This document shows positions 26,841 to 35,816 of a stretch of 64,000 nucleotides of DNA, piece by piece. The stretch is taken from positions 1,054,001-1,118,000 of the forward strand of contig NC_017733.1 of assembly GCF_000259235.1 (NCBI RefSeq). Direction: 5' to 3'. The DNA comes from Helicobacter pylori_CU (GTDB lineage Bacteria > Campylobacterota > Campylobacteria > Campylobacterales > Helicobacteraceae). Position 1 is the first letter of the stretch. The number at the start of each line of letters is the position of its first letter. Under the pieces are notes generated by a model. It did no database searches and was not told the origin of the DNA. It worked only from the letters and a program-made list of their open reading frames with translations. The position numbers were made by a program, and so were the translations under genes.

Positions 26841-27713
26841 CTAAACTTTGATTTTAAGCTGCTTGAGAATATCGCATGCCCCTTTAGCGCCTAATTTACA
26901 GCCTTTTTTAAAGTTTTCTATGGCTTGCTTTTCATTCCTTGTTACGCCTTCGCCATTGTATTGCATAGCCCCTAAATTGAAACACCCTCCGCCATTTTCC
27001 AATTCGCATGCTTTAGAATAACGAGCGAGAGCCTCTTTAAAATTCTTCGCCACGCCTTCGCCATGATGATACATATTCCCTGCGTTAAAGCACCCTGGGC
27101 TGTCTTTTAAATCGCAAGCTTTGTCATACGAAGCGAGTGCTTTTTTCAAATCTTTAGGCGTGCCTCTGCCTGCATCATACAAGCTCCCTAATATCGTGCA
27201 ACCATCGCCATCGTTTAAATCGCACGCTTTAGTGAAATACTCCACCGCTTTTTTAAAATCCCTAGTTACCACTTTACCATCATGATAAATCCCCCCTAAG
27301 CTCGCGCACCCTTCAGCGTATTTCAAATCGCACGCTTTAGAGTAGTATTGTAAGGCTTTGTTGGTGTTTTGGGACACGCCTTGCCCGCTATAATATAAAT
27401 TCCCTAGCAAATGACACCCATTGCTGTAATTTAAATCGCAAGCCTTAGCGTAAAAGGAGGCGGCTTTTTTCAAATTCTTTTCTACCCCCTGCCCTTGATA
27501 ATAAAGCACCCCCAAATTAAAACACCCGCTATTTTCTTTCAGATCGCAAGCTTTTTCAAAATATTTCTTCGCTTGAGTGAAATCTTTCTCTTTGTAGCTC
27601 TTTGCACCCAAACCCACAAGCTCTTTAGGGTCTTGCTCTGCCATTAACCCCCCTAAACACAACGCTCCCAAGCACAAAACCCTAAAAAGGGATTTTTTGA
27701 CATTTTCTAACAT
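26841..27713 (-). CDS. hcpC: Helicobacter cysteine-rich Sel1-repeat protein HcpC
   Basis: Secreted solenoid protein with seven Sel1-like repeats of about 36 residues. Each has two cysteines spaced to form a disulfide between helices (KACDLKENSGCFNLG pattern). Members of this family are secreted, provoke host antibody responses and were first described as penicillin-binding. The ATG at 27713 (MLENVKKSLF) is chosen: AAGGAG precedes it, it gives 290 residues and it starts a clean signal peptide ending near GLMA. Upstream ATGs at 27764 and after lack a signal-like start. It follows eda on the same strand after 69 bases, but a shared transcript is unproven. Confidence 0.92.
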   Translation of the reverse strand: MLENVKKSLFRVLCLGALCLGGLMAEQDPKELVGLGAKSYKEKDFTQAKKYFEKACDLKENSGCFNLGVLYYQGQGVEKNLKKAASFYAKACDLNYSNGCHLLGNLYYSGQGVSQNTNKALQYYSKACDLKYAEGCASLGGIYHDGKVVTRDFKKAVEYFTKACDLNDGDGCTILGSLYDAGRGTPKDLKKALASYDKACDLKDSPGCFNAGNMYHHGEGVAKNFKEALARYSKACELENGGGCFNLGAMQYNGEGVTRNEKQAIENFKKGCKLGAKGACDILKQLKIKV

Positions 27714-27782
27714 GATGTATCTCCTTATCAAAAATTTTATTATAGTGTTATTAAGCAAATACAAAATGCCATGATCTTTTTG

Positions 27783-28409
27783 TTATCTTAAAGCTAACGC
27801 TCGCTTGCAAATTTCTGTGATCTTATCCCACTCTTTGTTTTGAATTAAATCTTTAGGGGTAAGCCAACTCCCCCCCACGCATAAAACATTTTCTAAATTC
27901 AAATAAGAACGCATGTTATCTGCGCTAATCCCCCCAGTGGGGCAAAATTTCACCCCTTTAAAAGGGCCGTTAAAAGCGTTTAAAAGCTTAACGCCCCCAC
28001 AATACTCTGCCGGGAAAAATTTCAAAGCGTTATAACCCAATTCTAAGGCTTGCATGACTTCACTACTGCTAGAAACCCCAGGTATTAAAGGCATGCCTTT
28101 TTTCTTTGCGTGTTCTAAAAGCTTTATCGTAAGACCCGGGCTAATCAAAAACTCTGCCCCCCTATTTTGAGCTTGCTCTAATTGAGTAAGATTTAAAATC
28201 GTGCCAGCGCCCACGCGCATTTTTGGCACATTCTTAGCGATAAGCTCTATGGCTTCTAAAGCGCAACTGGAGCGCAAAGTAACTTCTATGATTGGAATAC
28301 CCCCCTCTATCAGGCTTTGCGCTAAAGGCACAGCGTCTTTTATATTCTCAATCACCACCACAGGGACAATGGGGCTGATTTGTAAAATCTCTATTATTTT
28401 ATCTTGCAT
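27783..28409 (-). CDS. eda: KDPG/KHG aldolase (Entner-Doudoroff)
   Basis: Cleaves 2-keto-3-deoxy-6-phosphogluconate to pyruvate and glyceraldehyde-3-phosphate. TIM-barrel class I aldolase with the catalytic glutamate in IIEVTLRSS, phosphate/substrate loops GAGTIL and ISPG, and the Schiff-base lysine in ALKFFPAE. The length of 208 is standard. It lies 18 bases downstream of edd on the same strand, with AAAGGAG-type spacing before the ATG. Confidence 0.94.
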   Translation of the reverse strand: MQDKIIEILQISPIVPVVVIENIKDAVPLAQSLIEGGIPIIEVTLRSSCALEAIELIAKNVPKMRVGAGTILNLTQLEQAQNRGAEFLISPGLTIKLLEHAKKKGMPLIPGVSSSSEVMQALELGYNALKFFPAEYCGGVKLLNAFNGPFKGVKFCPTGGISADNMRSYLNLENVLCVGGSWLTPKDLIQNKEWDKITEICKRALALR

Positions 28410-28427
28410 TTTATCTCCTTTATATTT

Positions 28428-30254
28428 TTATACCTTTATGCCAAAACTCATGCCACCCTCTTCAGCGGTATTGGCATTCAATCTCAAGCTTGTAAATAAT
28501 TCCCTACCCAGCCCAAAAGTAGGCTTTTCTAAATTTTCTAAGGTTTCTAAAAACAAGGGGTTGATGCCTCTATCTTCAAAATCCTTTTCAAGCACATTCA
28601 AGGCGTTATTAGGAGCGTCTAATTCTATCAAATCGCCATCTTTAATCTTAATGATCGCCCCGTTTAACGCTCCCTCAGGGCTTAAATGGATCGCGCTAGG
28701 CACTTTCCCGCTCGCCCCGCTCATGCGCCCATCCGTAACGAGTGCGACCTTATAACCCATATCCTGCAAAGCCCCTAAATTCGTGGTGAGTTTATGCAAT
28801 TCTGGCATGCCGTTAGACTTAGGCCCTTGGAAAGGCAAGACGGCCACAAAGTCCCTTTCTAATTCTTTATTTTTAAAGCGTTCTAAAAATTCGCTTTGGG
28901 TTTTAAAAACAATCGCTCTGGCCTTGACTTTCCTGTGCTCATCTTTAATGGCTGAGATTTTAATCACGGCCCTCCCTAAATTACCCTTTAAGATTTTAAG
29001 CCCCCCATTAGCGGCAAAAGGCTCGCTAACAGGGCGTAAAATATCCGTATTCAGGCTATGATTGATGGCGTCTTTATACACCAATTGGTCGTTTTCTAAA
29101 AAGGGGGTTTTGGTGTAATTTTGCATGCCTTTTTGCGTTTCTGTATCCATAATGGTATGCGTGTCTTCAAATAAAAGCCCCTCTTTTAACAATTCTTTGA
29201 TCACAAACGCTAAACCCCCACAGGCTTCAAAAGCGTTCACATCCGCTGATCCGTTAGGATAGACTTTAGCTAAAAGGGGTATGAGATTAGAAACAGCGTC
29301 AAAATCGTCCCAATTGAGAATCACCCCACAAGATCTAGCGATAGCGATCAAATGCAAAGTGTGGTTGGTAGAACCTCCGGTTGCCATTAAGCCTATAAGA
29401 GCGTTAAGAATGCTTTTTTCATCAATGAGTTTGGCTAAAGGCAGAATTTTCCCGCTCGCTAATCTTTTGGCGCTCTCTTCTACTAAAACCTTTCGTAAGG
29501 GGTTGTTAGGGTTGATAAAACTAGAGTTAGCCACATGCAACCCCATAAACTCCATCATCATTTGATTGGAATTAGCCGTGCCATAAAAAGTGCAAGTGCC
29601 CACATCATGATAGCTTTGCATTTCCACTTTTAAAAGCTCTTCTCTGTTGATTTTTCCCATTGCAAAATCCTGGCGCGCTTTGGCTTTTTTATAATTTTCT
29701 ATCCCGCTCACCATAGGCCCGCTTGGCACAAACACGCTCGCTAAATTCCCAAAGCTTAACGCTCCTATAAGCAAGCCTGGCACGATTTTATCGCACACGC
29801 CCAAAAAAAACGCCCCATCAAAAACATTATGGCTTAACCCCACGGCGGTGCTTAAAGCGATCACATCTCTACTGAATAAGCTCAATTCCATGCCATCATA
29901 ACCCTGCGTGATACCATCACACATCGCTGGCACCCCACTAGCGACGCTCGCATAAGCGTTATGCTCTTGCAATTCTTTTTTAATCCAGTCAGGGTAATTT
30001 TTAAAAGGTTGGTGGGCTGAAAGCATGTCGTTATAAGCGGTGATAATCGCAAAATGCTTTCTTTTATGCGAACCTAAAGGCATCTTTAAATGCTCTGGCA
30101 TGCTCGCCGTAACATGCGCAATATTCGCACAACCCAAGCTCTCAATCTTGGGCTGGTTTTTAGGGTTAAAGATATTTTCTAAATAAAGCTCTCTGGTTTT
30201 TTTGCTACGCTCTGTAATTTTTTCTTTGATTTGTTCTAAAGAATGCTTAGGCAT
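28428..30254 (-). CDS. edd: 6-Phosphogluconate dehydratase (Entner-Doudoroff)
   Basis: Dehydrates 6-phosphogluconate to KDPG; an IlvD/Edd-family iron-sulfur enzyme. Cluster ligands are visible as cysteines in SGVPAMCDGITQG, VGTCTFYGTANS and the earlier NIAHV region. LVTDGRMSGASGKVPSAIH is the family C-terminal signature. The ATG at 30254 is preferred to the GTG at 30260, with GAAGGGG upstream, giving 608 residues. First gene of edd-eda, divergent from zwf. Confidence 0.95.
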   Translation of the reverse strand: MPKHSLEQIKEKITERSKKTRELYLENIFNPKNQPKIESLGCANIAHVTASMPEHLKMPLGSHKRKHFAIITAYNDMLSAHQPFKNYPDWIKKELQEHNAYASVASGVPAMCDGITQGYDGMELSLFSRDVIALSTAVGLSHNVFDGAFFLGVCDKIVPGLLIGALSFGNLASVFVPSGPMVSGIENYKKAKARQDFAMGKINREELLKVEMQSYHDVGTCTFYGTANSNQMMMEFMGLHVANSSFINPNNPLRKVLVEESAKRLASGKILPLAKLIDEKSILNALIGLMATGGSTNHTLHLIAIARSCGVILNWDDFDAVSNLIPLLAKVYPNGSADVNAFEACGGLAFVIKELLKEGLLFEDTHTIMDTETQKGMQNYTKTPFLENDQLVYKDAINHSLNTDILRPVSEPFAANGGLKILKGNLGRAVIKISAIKDEHRKVKARAIVFKTQSEFLERFKNKELERDFVAVLPFQGPKSNGMPELHKLTTNLGALQDMGYKVALVTDGRMSGASGKVPSAIHLSPEGALNGAIIKIKDGDLIELDAPNNALNVLEKDFEDRGINPLFLETLENLEKPTFGLGRELFTSLRLNANTAEEGGMSFGIKV

Positions 30255-30319
30255 GAACACCCCTTCAATTAAGATTTAATATATAATAATAACTCAAAAA
30301 CACTCTAAAAGGGTTATTG
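30255..30319. promoter_or_regulatory. Shared divergent promoter region edd / zwf
   Basis: Only 65 bases separate the two start codons. TATAAT at 30282-30287 suits zwf (33 bases from its ATG), and TATATT on the minus strand at 30284-30279 suits edd. The overlapping -10 boxes suggest the two arms of glucose catabolism are controlled together or compete. Confidence 0.5.
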
Positions 30320-31597
30320 ATGTTAGATTTTGATTTGGTTCTTTTTGGCGCGACTGGGGATTTAGCCATGCGAAAGCTCTTTGTTTCGCTCTATGAAATT
30401 TATAGTCATTATGGTTTTAAAAAAGATTCTAGAATTATCGCATCAGGGCGTAAGGAGCTATCCAATGAAGAGTTTTTAGCGCTTCTTTGTGAAAAGACAC
30501 AACTGCATTCAAGAGAAAAGGGTGAGGAATTTTTAGCCCATATCAGTTATTTGCGCGTCCGTTTGGATAACCCTAAAGACTTTGGAGAATTGAGTAAAAT
30601 CGCTACAAAAAATAAACCCTTGATTTTCTACTTTTCTATCTCCCCTAGTTTTTTTGCAATGACCGCTCAACATTTAGCCCAAAACGCACTCAATCACACT
30701 AACACTCGCTTGATTTTAGAAAAGCCTTTAGGGCATGATTTAAAGACTTGTAAAGAGATTTTCCAAAGCATTAGCGCTTTTTTTAAAGAAGAACAAATTT
30801 TTAGAATCGATCATTATTTAGGGAAAAAGGGCGTTCAAAATATCCTTGAATTGCGCTTAAATAACCCTATCTTAAACATTTTATGGGATCAAATCAGCAC
30901 GGTTGAAATCTGCGTGTATGAGACTTTAGGGGTGGAAGAAAGAGGCGAATTTTACGATAAAATTGGGGCTTTAAGGGATATGGTTCAAAACCATCTCTTG
31001 CAAGTTTTATCCCTTATCGCTACAGATTTACCCAACGATTTAAAGGATTTGAGGAAAGAAAAAATCAAGGTTTTAAAAACCTTACAACCCCCTAAAGATT
31101 TCAAAAAACAGGTTATTCGGGCCCAATATCAAGGCTATAGAGATGAAAATAAGGTTCATAAAGAGAGCCAGACAGAGACTTTTGTCGCTATTAAAGCCTT
31201 TTTGGATACGCCTAAATTTAAAGGCGTGCCTTTCTACCTTAAGCACGCTAAAAAAATGCCCCGCAATCAAGCGAGCGTGAAAATCCATTTTAACGCAATC
31301 AATACGCTAGAATTTTTCCTCTCTCAAGATAAAATCACCCTCACCCTAAAAGATCATCAAAACCCCCTTATTTTAGAAACCCACAACAAACAAGAATTTT
31401 TACAGCCCTACGCTAAATTGCTCTATGATGCGATACAAAATAACCACAACAATTTCGCCCACCAGTTGGAATTAGAAGCGTCATGGGTTTTTATTGACAC
31501 GCTCATAGAAGGTTTTATGAATAACGCCACGCCCTTATATTCCTATGAAAGCCACAATCTCAACGAATCAGAATTTTTAAAACCACTCTATCAGTAA
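30320..31597 (+). CDS. zwf: Glucose-6-phosphate 1-dehydrogenase
   Basis: Oxidises glucose-6-phosphate to 6-phosphogluconolactone, making NADPH. The nucleotide fold starts FGATGDLAMRKL; the catalytic signature RIDHYLGK is at about residues 165-172, and LILEKPLGHD binds substrate. The ATG at 30320 is chosen over the adjacent TTG, with AAAAGGG six bases before. The length of 425 is shorter than the roughly 490 common elsewhere, as known for H. pylori. First gene of zwf-pgl-glk. Confidence 0.95.
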   Translation: MLDFDLVLFGATGDLAMRKLFVSLYEIYSHYGFKKDSRIIASGRKELSNEEFLALLCEKTQLHSREKGEEFLAHISYLRVRLDNPKDFGELSKIATKNKPLIFYFSISPSFFAMTAQHLAQNALNHTNTRLILEKPLGHDLKTCKEIFQSISAFFKEEQIFRIDHYLGKKGVQNILELRLNNPILNILWDQISTVEICVYETLGVEERGEFYDKIGALRDMVQNHLLQVLSLIATDLPNDLKDLRKEKIKVLKTLQPPKDFKKQVIRAQYQGYRDENKVHKESQTETFVAIKAFLDTPKFKGVPFYLKHAKKMPRNQASVKIHFNAINTLEFFLSQDKITLTLKDHQNPLILETHNKQEFLQPYAKLLYDAIQNNHNNFAHQLELEASWVFIDTLIEGFMNNATPLYSYESHNLNESEFLKPLYQ

Positions 31598-31608
31598 AAG
31601 GGATTTTC

Positions 31609-32292
31609 ATGGGTTATCAATTATTTGAATTTGAAAATTTGAAAGATTGCCACAAGGCTTTAACAGAGCGTTTTAAAGAATTTTTTAACAACGCCTTAAA
31701 AAAGCACCATCAAGTTTCTATCGCTTTTTCTGGAGGCCGTTCGCCCATTAGCTTGTTGCAAAAATTGAGCGTTTTAGATCTCAAATGGCATGAGTGTGTA
31801 GTCAGTTTGGTAGATGAACGCATTATAGACACAAGCCACAAGGATAGCAACACCAAATTATTGCATGATTACTTGTTGCAAAATAACGCCTTAAAAGCTT
31901 CTTTCATCCCGCTTTTGCCCAAAAAGATTTCTAGCGATACAAATGCGCTTTTTCATTTTGCTAACCAGCATTTCAAACAGCCCCATTTAGCCATTTTGGG
32001 CATGGGGACTGACGGGCATACGGCTAGCCTTTTTCCCGAAACGAGCACTTTTTTAAACGAAGAAAAAGAAAATATCGTCTTGACTAAGCCAATTAACGCT
32101 CCTTATGAGCGCCTGAGCATGTCTGTTAACGCCTTAGAAAATTGCGAAAAACTTTTCTTAAGCGTTAGTGGAGTAGAAAAAAGGGAGGTTTTAGAAAAAG
32201 CTTTAAAAGAAAACGCCCCCTATTCTCTGCCGATTGCTCGGATTTTACATTCTCAAAAAGTTACCACGGAGGTGTTTTATGCCAAAAACTGA
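31609..32292 (+). CDS. pgl: 6-Phosphogluconolactonase
   Basis: Hydrolyses 6-phosphogluconolactone to 6-phosphogluconate. DevB/SOL family: FSGGRSPISLL near residue 41, LVDERI near 72, and GMGTDGHTASLFP near 133, containing the catalytic-site residues. The length is 227. AAAAGGG precedes the ATG; the stop lies inside glk, overlapping by 14 bases. Confidence 0.94.
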   Translation: MGYQLFEFENLKDCHKALTERFKEFFNNALKKHHQVSIAFSGGRSPISLLQKLSVLDLKWHECVVSLVDERIIDTSHKDSNTKLLHDYLLQNNALKASFIPLLPKKISSDTNALFHFANQHFKQPHLAILGMGTDGHTASLFPETSTFLNEEKENIVLTKPINAPYERLSMSVNALENCEKLFLSVSGVEKREVLEKALKENAPYSLPIARILHSQKVTTEVFYAKN

Positions 32293-33289
32293 AACTTACC
32301 CAAGACTCTTAGCCGATATTGGCGGCACGAACGCGCGCTTTGGTTTGGAAGTCGCCCCACGACAGATTGAATGCATTGAAGTCTTGCGGTGCGAAGATTT
32401 TGAGAGCTTGAGCGATGCGGTGCGATTTTACCTTTCTAAATGCAAAGAAAGCCTTAAACTGCACCCTATTTATGGCTCTTTTGCTGTGGCTACACCCATT
32501 ATGGGGGATTTTGTCCAAATGACTAACAACCACTGGACTTTTTCTATTGAAACGACACGGCAATGTTTGACTTTAAAAAAATTGCTTGTCATCAATGATT
32601 TTGTCGCACAAGCCTATGCCATTAGCGCGATGCAAGAAAACGATCTGGCTCAAATAGGCGGGATTAAGTGCGAAATCAACGCCCCTAAAGCGATTTTAGG
32701 GCCAGGAACCGGGCTTGGGGTAAGCACTCTTATCCAAAACAGCGATGGCTCTTTAAAAGTCTTGCCCGGTGAAGGGGGGCATGTGAGCTTTGCCCCTTTT
32801 GATGATTTAGAAATTTTAGTGTGGCAATACGCCCGCTCTAAATTCAACCATGTGAGCGCGGAAAGGTTTTTGAGCGGGAGCGGTCTGGTGTTGATTTATG
32901 AAGCCCTGTCTAAACGCAAAGGCTTAGAAAAAGTGGCGAAGTTAAGCAAGGCTGAATTGACCCCACAAATCATTAGCGAACGCGCTTTGAACGGGGATTA
33001 CCCTATATGCCGATTGACCTTGGACACTTTTTGCTCCATGTTAGGCACGCTCGCTGCTGATGTGGCTCTCACTTTGGGGGCTAGGGGGGGCGTGTATTTG
33101 TGTGGGGGGATTATCCCACGATTCATTGATTATTTTAAAACTTCGCCCTTTAGAGCGCGTTTTGAAACGAAAGGGCGCATGGGGGCGTTTCTCGCTTCCA
33201 TCCCAGTGCATGTCGTGATGAAAAAAACTCCCGGACTTGATGGGGCAGGCATTGCGTTAGAAAATTATTTACTGCATGATAGAATTTAG
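32279..33289 (+). CDS. glk: Glucokinase
   Basis: Phosphorylates glucose with ATP, the entry step for imported glucose. Glk family: ADIGGTNARFGL near the N-terminus (phosphate-binding), catalytic region VINDFVAQAYAI, GPGTGLGVS and EGGHVSFAP. The ATG at 32279 is chosen because GGAGG lies five bases before it, giving 336 residues; a longer frame from 32234 is inside pgl. With zwf, pgl, edd and eda it completes the Entner-Doudoroff route. Confidence 0.95.
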   Translation: MPKTETYPRLLADIGGTNARFGLEVAPRQIECIEVLRCEDFESLSDAVRFYLSKCKESLKLHPIYGSFAVATPIMGDFVQMTNNHWTFSIETTRQCLTLKKLLVINDFVAQAYAISAMQENDLAQIGGIKCEINAPKAILGPGTGLGVSTLIQNSDGSLKVLPGEGGHVSFAPFDDLEILVWQYARSKFNHVSAERFLSGSGLVLIYEALSKRKGLEKVAKLSKAELTPQIISERALNGDYPICRLTLDTFCSMLGTLAADVALTLGARGGVYLCGGIIPRFIDYFKTSPFRARFETKGRMGAFLASIPVHVVMKKTPGLDGAGIALENYLLHDRI

Positions 33290-33422
33290 CAAATAGTGAC
33301 GCTTTAAGATAAAAGCGATTAGTACAATGGGTGCGTTTGAGCGCGCCAAACAACGATACCATATAACCAAAAACTATAAAATTAGTTAAACCTATAAAAA
33401 CATAAGCAAACCATAAAAACGA

Positions 33423-33428
33423 TACAAT
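33423..33428 (+). promoter_or_regulatory. Predicted -10 box (TACAAT) for the alcohol dehydrogenase gene
   Basis: TACAAT lies 30 bases before the ATG at 33459, in AT-rich sequence following glk. Confidence 0.45.
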
Positions 33429-33458
33429 AGCGGTATTTTAATCAAACAAGGAGTTTTA

Positions 33459-34505
33459 ATGAGAGTTCCATCTAAAGGTTTTGCTATTTTTTCTAAAGAC
33501 GGGCATTTCAAGCCCCATGATTTTAGCCGCCATGCTGTAGGCCCTAAAGATGTGTTGATTGACATTCTTTATGCAGGGATTTGCCATAGCGATGTTCATA
33601 GTGCTTATAGCGAATGGAGAGAAGGCATTTACCCTATGGTTCCTGGGCATGAAATTGCTGGGGTCATCAAAGAAGTGGGTAAGGAAGTTAAGAAATTTAA
33701 GGTTGGCGATGTGGTGGGCGTGGGCTGTTTTGTCAATTCATGCAAGGCATGTAAGCCATGTAAAGAACACCAAGAGCAATTTTGTGCCAAAGTGGTATTT
33801 ACTTATAATTGTTTGGATTCTTTCCATGGCAACGAACCCCACATGGGCGGTTACTCTAATAATATTGTCGTGGATGAAAACTATGTGATTAGCGTGGATA
33901 AAAACGCTCCTTTAGAAAAAGTAGCCCCCTTGCTTTGCGCGGGCATCACCACTTATTCGCCCTTAAAATTTTCTAAGGTTACTAAAGGCACAAAAGTTGG
34001 CGTCGCTGGGTTTGGTGGGCTAGGAGGCATGGCGGTTAAATACGCTGTGGCTATGGGGGCTGAAGTGAGCGTTTTTGCAAGAAACGAACACAAAAAGCAA
34101 GACGCTTTGAGCATGGGGGTTAAACATTTCTACACTGACCCTAAACAATGCAAAGAAGAATTGGATTTTATCATTTCAACCATTCCTACCCATTATGATT
34201 TAAAAGACTACCTCAAGCTCTTAACTTATAATGGCGATCTAGCCCTTGTGGGACTCCCCCCTGTAGAAGTCGCCCCAGCGCTTAGCGTTTTTGATTTTAT
34301 CTATTTAAGCAATCGCAAGGTTTATGGCTCATTGATTGGGGGCATTAAAGAAACCCAAGAGATGATGGATTTTTCTATCAAACACAATATTTACCCTGAA
34401 GTGGATTTGATTTTAGGCAAGGATATTGACACGGCTTATCACAACCTAACCCATGGGAAAGCGAAATTCCGCTATGTGATTGACATGAAAAAATCGTTTG
34501 ATTAA
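33459..34505 (+). CDS. Zinc-dependent alcohol dehydrogenase (cinnamyl alcohol dehydrogenase type)
   Basis: Medium-chain dehydrogenase of 348 residues. Catalytic zinc ligands are in GICHSDVHS (Cys, about 44) and GHEIAG (His-Glu). The four-cysteine structural zinc lobe is CKACKPCKEHQEQFC. The NADP-binding loop is AGFGGLGGMAVKYA. The H. pylori enzyme is reported to act on aromatic aldehydes, and the plant-type CAD label rests on this. AAGGAG lies six bases before the ATG. It stands alone, convergent with the first glycosyltransferase. Confidence 0.92.
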   Translation: MRVPSKGFAIFSKDGHFKPHDFSRHAVGPKDVLIDILYAGICHSDVHSAYSEWREGIYPMVPGHEIAGVIKEVGKEVKKFKVGDVVGVGCFVNSCKACKPCKEHQEQFCAKVVFTYNCLDSFHGNEPHMGGYSNNIVVDENYVISVDKNAPLEKVAPLLCAGITTYSPLKFSKVTKGTKVGVAGFGGLGGMAVKYAVAMGAEVSVFARNEHKKQDALSMGVKHFYTDPKQCKEELDFIISTIPTHYDLKDYLKLLTYNGDLALVGLPPVEVAPALSVFDFIYLSNRKVYGSLIGGIKETQEMMDFSIKHNIYPEVDLILGKDIDTAYHNLTHGKAKFRYVIDMKKSFD

Positions 34506-34514
34506 AAATTGACT

Positions 34515-35681
34515 TTAGCTCTTTTTTAAGAGCTTGAGTTGGATTAGGATTTTTTTCACCAGTGCATGGAGTTTTAAAATTTTAAGGGTTTTACTAATAA
34601 GGCTCTTGAGCGGTATTGAAATGCAGTATTTGAATAGTCTTCGCCTTGCGTTTTGGGGAATCTCATGAATGTGTAAAAAATAATGTTTTAAAAACGTCTT
34701 AAAAGCGTCATGGGCAATCTGTTCTTCTGCTTTCCATAAAGGAAAGTAGTAATGATAAGCGGCAATGCTATGGTAGTGGTGCCATTTTTCTCCACCTATC
34801 TCCCCACCCCCTGTGATCAAATAAGACCAATCGCTCATAAATGGGGTTTTAGCCAAAGCGTTCAGCCATAAATCCGCTTTTAAACCAAAAGGATAGTCCC
34901 AAGGCTTGATTTGAAAATAAGGATGAGAGTCGTATTGTATAACGATAGGTTCTCTTAGGGCTTGTTTAATGGTGTTATGATAAATTGCATTGGCCACGCC
35001 CTTTAAATGCTCTTCAGAAAGACTATAATAGTGTGGGAAAATGCAATACTCTATTTTTAATGGCGCGATCTTTGAACGACAAAATTCTGTCAATTGCGGT
35101 TCTTTATCTATTTTTTGCGCGCGTATGATTTCTAATATTTTTTTACAAAATTGATTTTTTCGCTGGTAAGTTAAGTTGCAATAAAAAAAGCCTTCATACG
35201 GGTATATTTTGTCATAAACCCCATAAAAATAATTCTCATCATTTTCTTTAATGCTTAAGAAATCAGCGCTAAATTCATTGCAAAAGATAACATCCACATC
35301 GCTCCACACCATTTTAGAATATTTGGGGAATAAATCCGCTAGAAAATACTTCACTAACACCATTTTAGAAAAACGCTTAGTGAAATCCTCATCAAAAGGG
35401 TTAGGGATAGTGTCTAAAAAAGGTTCAATATCTTTTACTTCTAAAACAGCAAATTCTTTAAAAGGCTCTGTGATTTGATTAAGTTTTGCTTTATCTTCTT
35501 CATTCAAGCCTACCACTAAAGCGTGTAGGGTGTAACGGATTTTTTTATTGGCTTTAGCGATGCTTTCTAGCAAGGAATAAAGACACGCGCCCGCAGGAAT
35601 GAGGTAATTCTTATCAAAAGCAAAAGCGATAGGAATATGAAAATCTTGTTCTTTAAAAGAATGATTTGAAGCTGAAGTCAT
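34515..35681 (-). CDS. Family-8 glycosyltransferase, LPS biosynthesis (copy A)
   Basis: GT8 enzyme (galactosyl/glucosyl transferase type) with the metal-binding DxD in SDVDVIF at about residue 118. The GLKADLWLNALA segment stands near the C-terminal third, followed by an amphipathic basic tail (LKILKLHALVKKILIQLKLLKKS). The first 155 residues are identical to copy B downstream in coordinate, and so is a second block (SDxx... WDYPFGLKADLWLNALAKTPFM). The middle (about 156-258) and C-terminus differ. The acceptor is unknown. It resembles the HP1105/JHP1032-type LPS genes. AAAAAAGGG precedes the ATG at long spacing. Confidence 0.88.
   Translation of the reverse strand: MTSASNHSFKEQDFHIPIAFAFDKNYLIPAGACLYSLLESIAKANKKIRYTLHALVVGLNEEDKAKLNQITEPFKEFAVLEVKDIEPFLDTIPNPFDEDFTKRFSKMVLVKYFLADLFPKYSKMVWSDVDVIFCNEFSADFLSIKENDENYFYGVYDKIYPYEGFFYCNLTYQRKNQFCKKILEIIRAQKIDKEPQLTEFCRSKIAPLKIEYCIFPHYYSLSEEHLKGVANAIYHNTIKQALREPIVIQYDSHPYFQIKPWDYPFGLKADLWLNALAKTPFMSDWSYLITGGGEIGGEKWHHYHSIAAYHYYFPLWKAEEQIAHDAFKTFLKHYFLHIHEIPQNARRRLFKYCISIPLKSLISKTLKILKLHALVKKILIQLKLLKKS
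34829..34907. repeat. 79-bp exact repeat shared with 36161-36239
   Basis: This block inside copy A is base-for-base identical to the block in copy B at an offset of exactly 1332, the same offset as the larger 5' repeat, although the sequence between the blocks has diverged. Confidence 0.9.
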
Positions 35682-35794
35682 AAAAAATTAAACACCCTTT
35701 TTTAATGGCTATTTTATCCAAAAAAAAAAAAACCGAACTTGAAAGGGTTCTGTTCTTTGGTTTTTATGCTGTTTTTAAAGCAAATTAATTTAAA
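35216..35794. repeat. 579-bp exact direct repeat, copy A (promoter plus 5' half of glycosyltransferase)
   Basis: Identical to 36548-37126 as far as I can read. It covers codons 1-155, the leader, a T13 tract and the upstream hairpin. Such identity beside diverged sequence indicates recent tandem duplication or gene conversion. Confidence 0.92.
35705..35770 (-). promoter_or_regulatory. Copy A promoter: T13 tract next to -10 box, preceded by hairpin
   Basis: On the minus strand, AACC..GAAC pairs with GTTCGGTT and is followed by T13 (35732-35720), then GG and ATAAAAT about 24 bases before the ATG. The hairpin plus T run looks like an intrinsic terminator for copy B transcripts. The T run directly upstream of the -10 box is in the position of known H. 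pylori promoter slippage tracts. Confidence 0.5.
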
Positions 35795-35816
35795 GAAAGG
35801 TTTTAACCCCTTTACT

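Noticed and set aside
28201..28755. 184-codon plus-strand frame across eda and edd
   Set aside because: Opposite-strand reading of two firm genes; it spans their junction and has no promoter or start signal.
32234..32278. Longer glucokinase start inside pgl
   Set aside because: No ribosome site there; GGAGG sits correctly before the ATG at 32279.
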